A stretch of DNA of 64,000 nt from Chaunax sp. Z400 (Eukaryota; Chordata; Actinopteri; Lophiiformes; Chaunacidae), in NCBI GenBank assembly GCA_037577475.1, contig CM075193.1, forward strand, positions 1,430,001 to 1,494,000. The letters are read 5' to 3'. The position numbers and the translations under genes are program-made. The notes beneath the pieces were generated by a model, which saw only the letters and a program-made list of their open reading frames with translations, ran no database searches and was not told where the DNA came from. Every line of letters starts with the position of its first letter. The stretch's first letter is position 1. Below, one piece after another: positions 63,846 through 64,000 of this stretch.

Positions 63846-64000
63846 ATATTGTGAGGGTTTTGCACCAGCTTTACCTCAGTCTTCAGCAAATAGCCCACAG
63901 TGTTAAATAAAACATCGGTACATACCATTACGACACATCAGTAAACATCTACTGGTTACATTTGACGACAGACTGGTACATTCAGAGAACTTTGTTAACA
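63599..64000 (-). other. pcgf5 intron, 5' side
   Basis: This is intron between the RAWUL exon and the next upstream exon. It contains a (GT)16 run at 63810-63841. A minus-strand open frame runs past 63841, but I recognise no exon in it. Confidence 0.4.

Overview
The window is typical of a teleost fish genome. It shows small exons in a large AT-rich gene, very long (CA)n/(GT)n microsatellites every few kilobases, tRNA-derived SINE-like copies, hAT and TTAA-type DNA transposon remnants, and the neighbouring gene pair PCGF5-HECTD2, which also sits head-to-tail on human chromosome 10q23. There is no bacterial-type operon, CRISPR array or prophage. The species cannot be named from sequence alone.

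The main gene is hectd2, an E3 ubiquitin ligase on the minus strand. I reconstructed its complete coding sequence from 22 exons between 44515 (start ATG) and 5763 (stop). Every exon junction has AG/GT splice signals and every phase matches. The total is 2289 nt, 762 residues plus stop, close to the roughly 776 residues I recall for human HECTD2. The HECT domain occupies about residues 420-762, with catalytic Cys730 in exon 22 and the conserved Phe four residues from the C-terminus. A CpG-dense region at 44516-44970 is the likely promoter and 5'UTR.

Upstream of hectd2 on the same strand, the last two coding exons found for pcgf5 lie at 63598-63509 and 59866-59819. They encode the end of the RAWUL domain of a Polycomb PRC1 subunit and its stop codon. 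The rest of pcgf5 lies beyond 64000. About 14.7 kb of repeat-filled DNA separates the two genes. Below 5763 there is 3'UTR and then intergenic DNA. That DNA holds a decayed duplicate of part of hectd2 (half of exon 17 plus intron 16 sequence, 1311-2240) broken by a LINE fragment, a SINE, and a TTAA-flanked transposon.

The most notable structures are these. Exon 12 is enclosed by long complementary (UG)n and (CA)n tracts in the pre-mRNA, and exon 9 has a 3' splice site abutting a (UG)42 tract. A 3-kb satellite of 12-bp units with a 360-bp higher-order period fills much of intron 13. There is a 0.7-kb imperfect palindrome in intron 1 and a hAT element with a perfect 8-bp target-site duplication. 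The two genes have no evident functional link beyond conserved neighbourhood: HECTD2 is a ubiquitin ligase and PCGF5 a chromatin E3 (PRC1) subunit.
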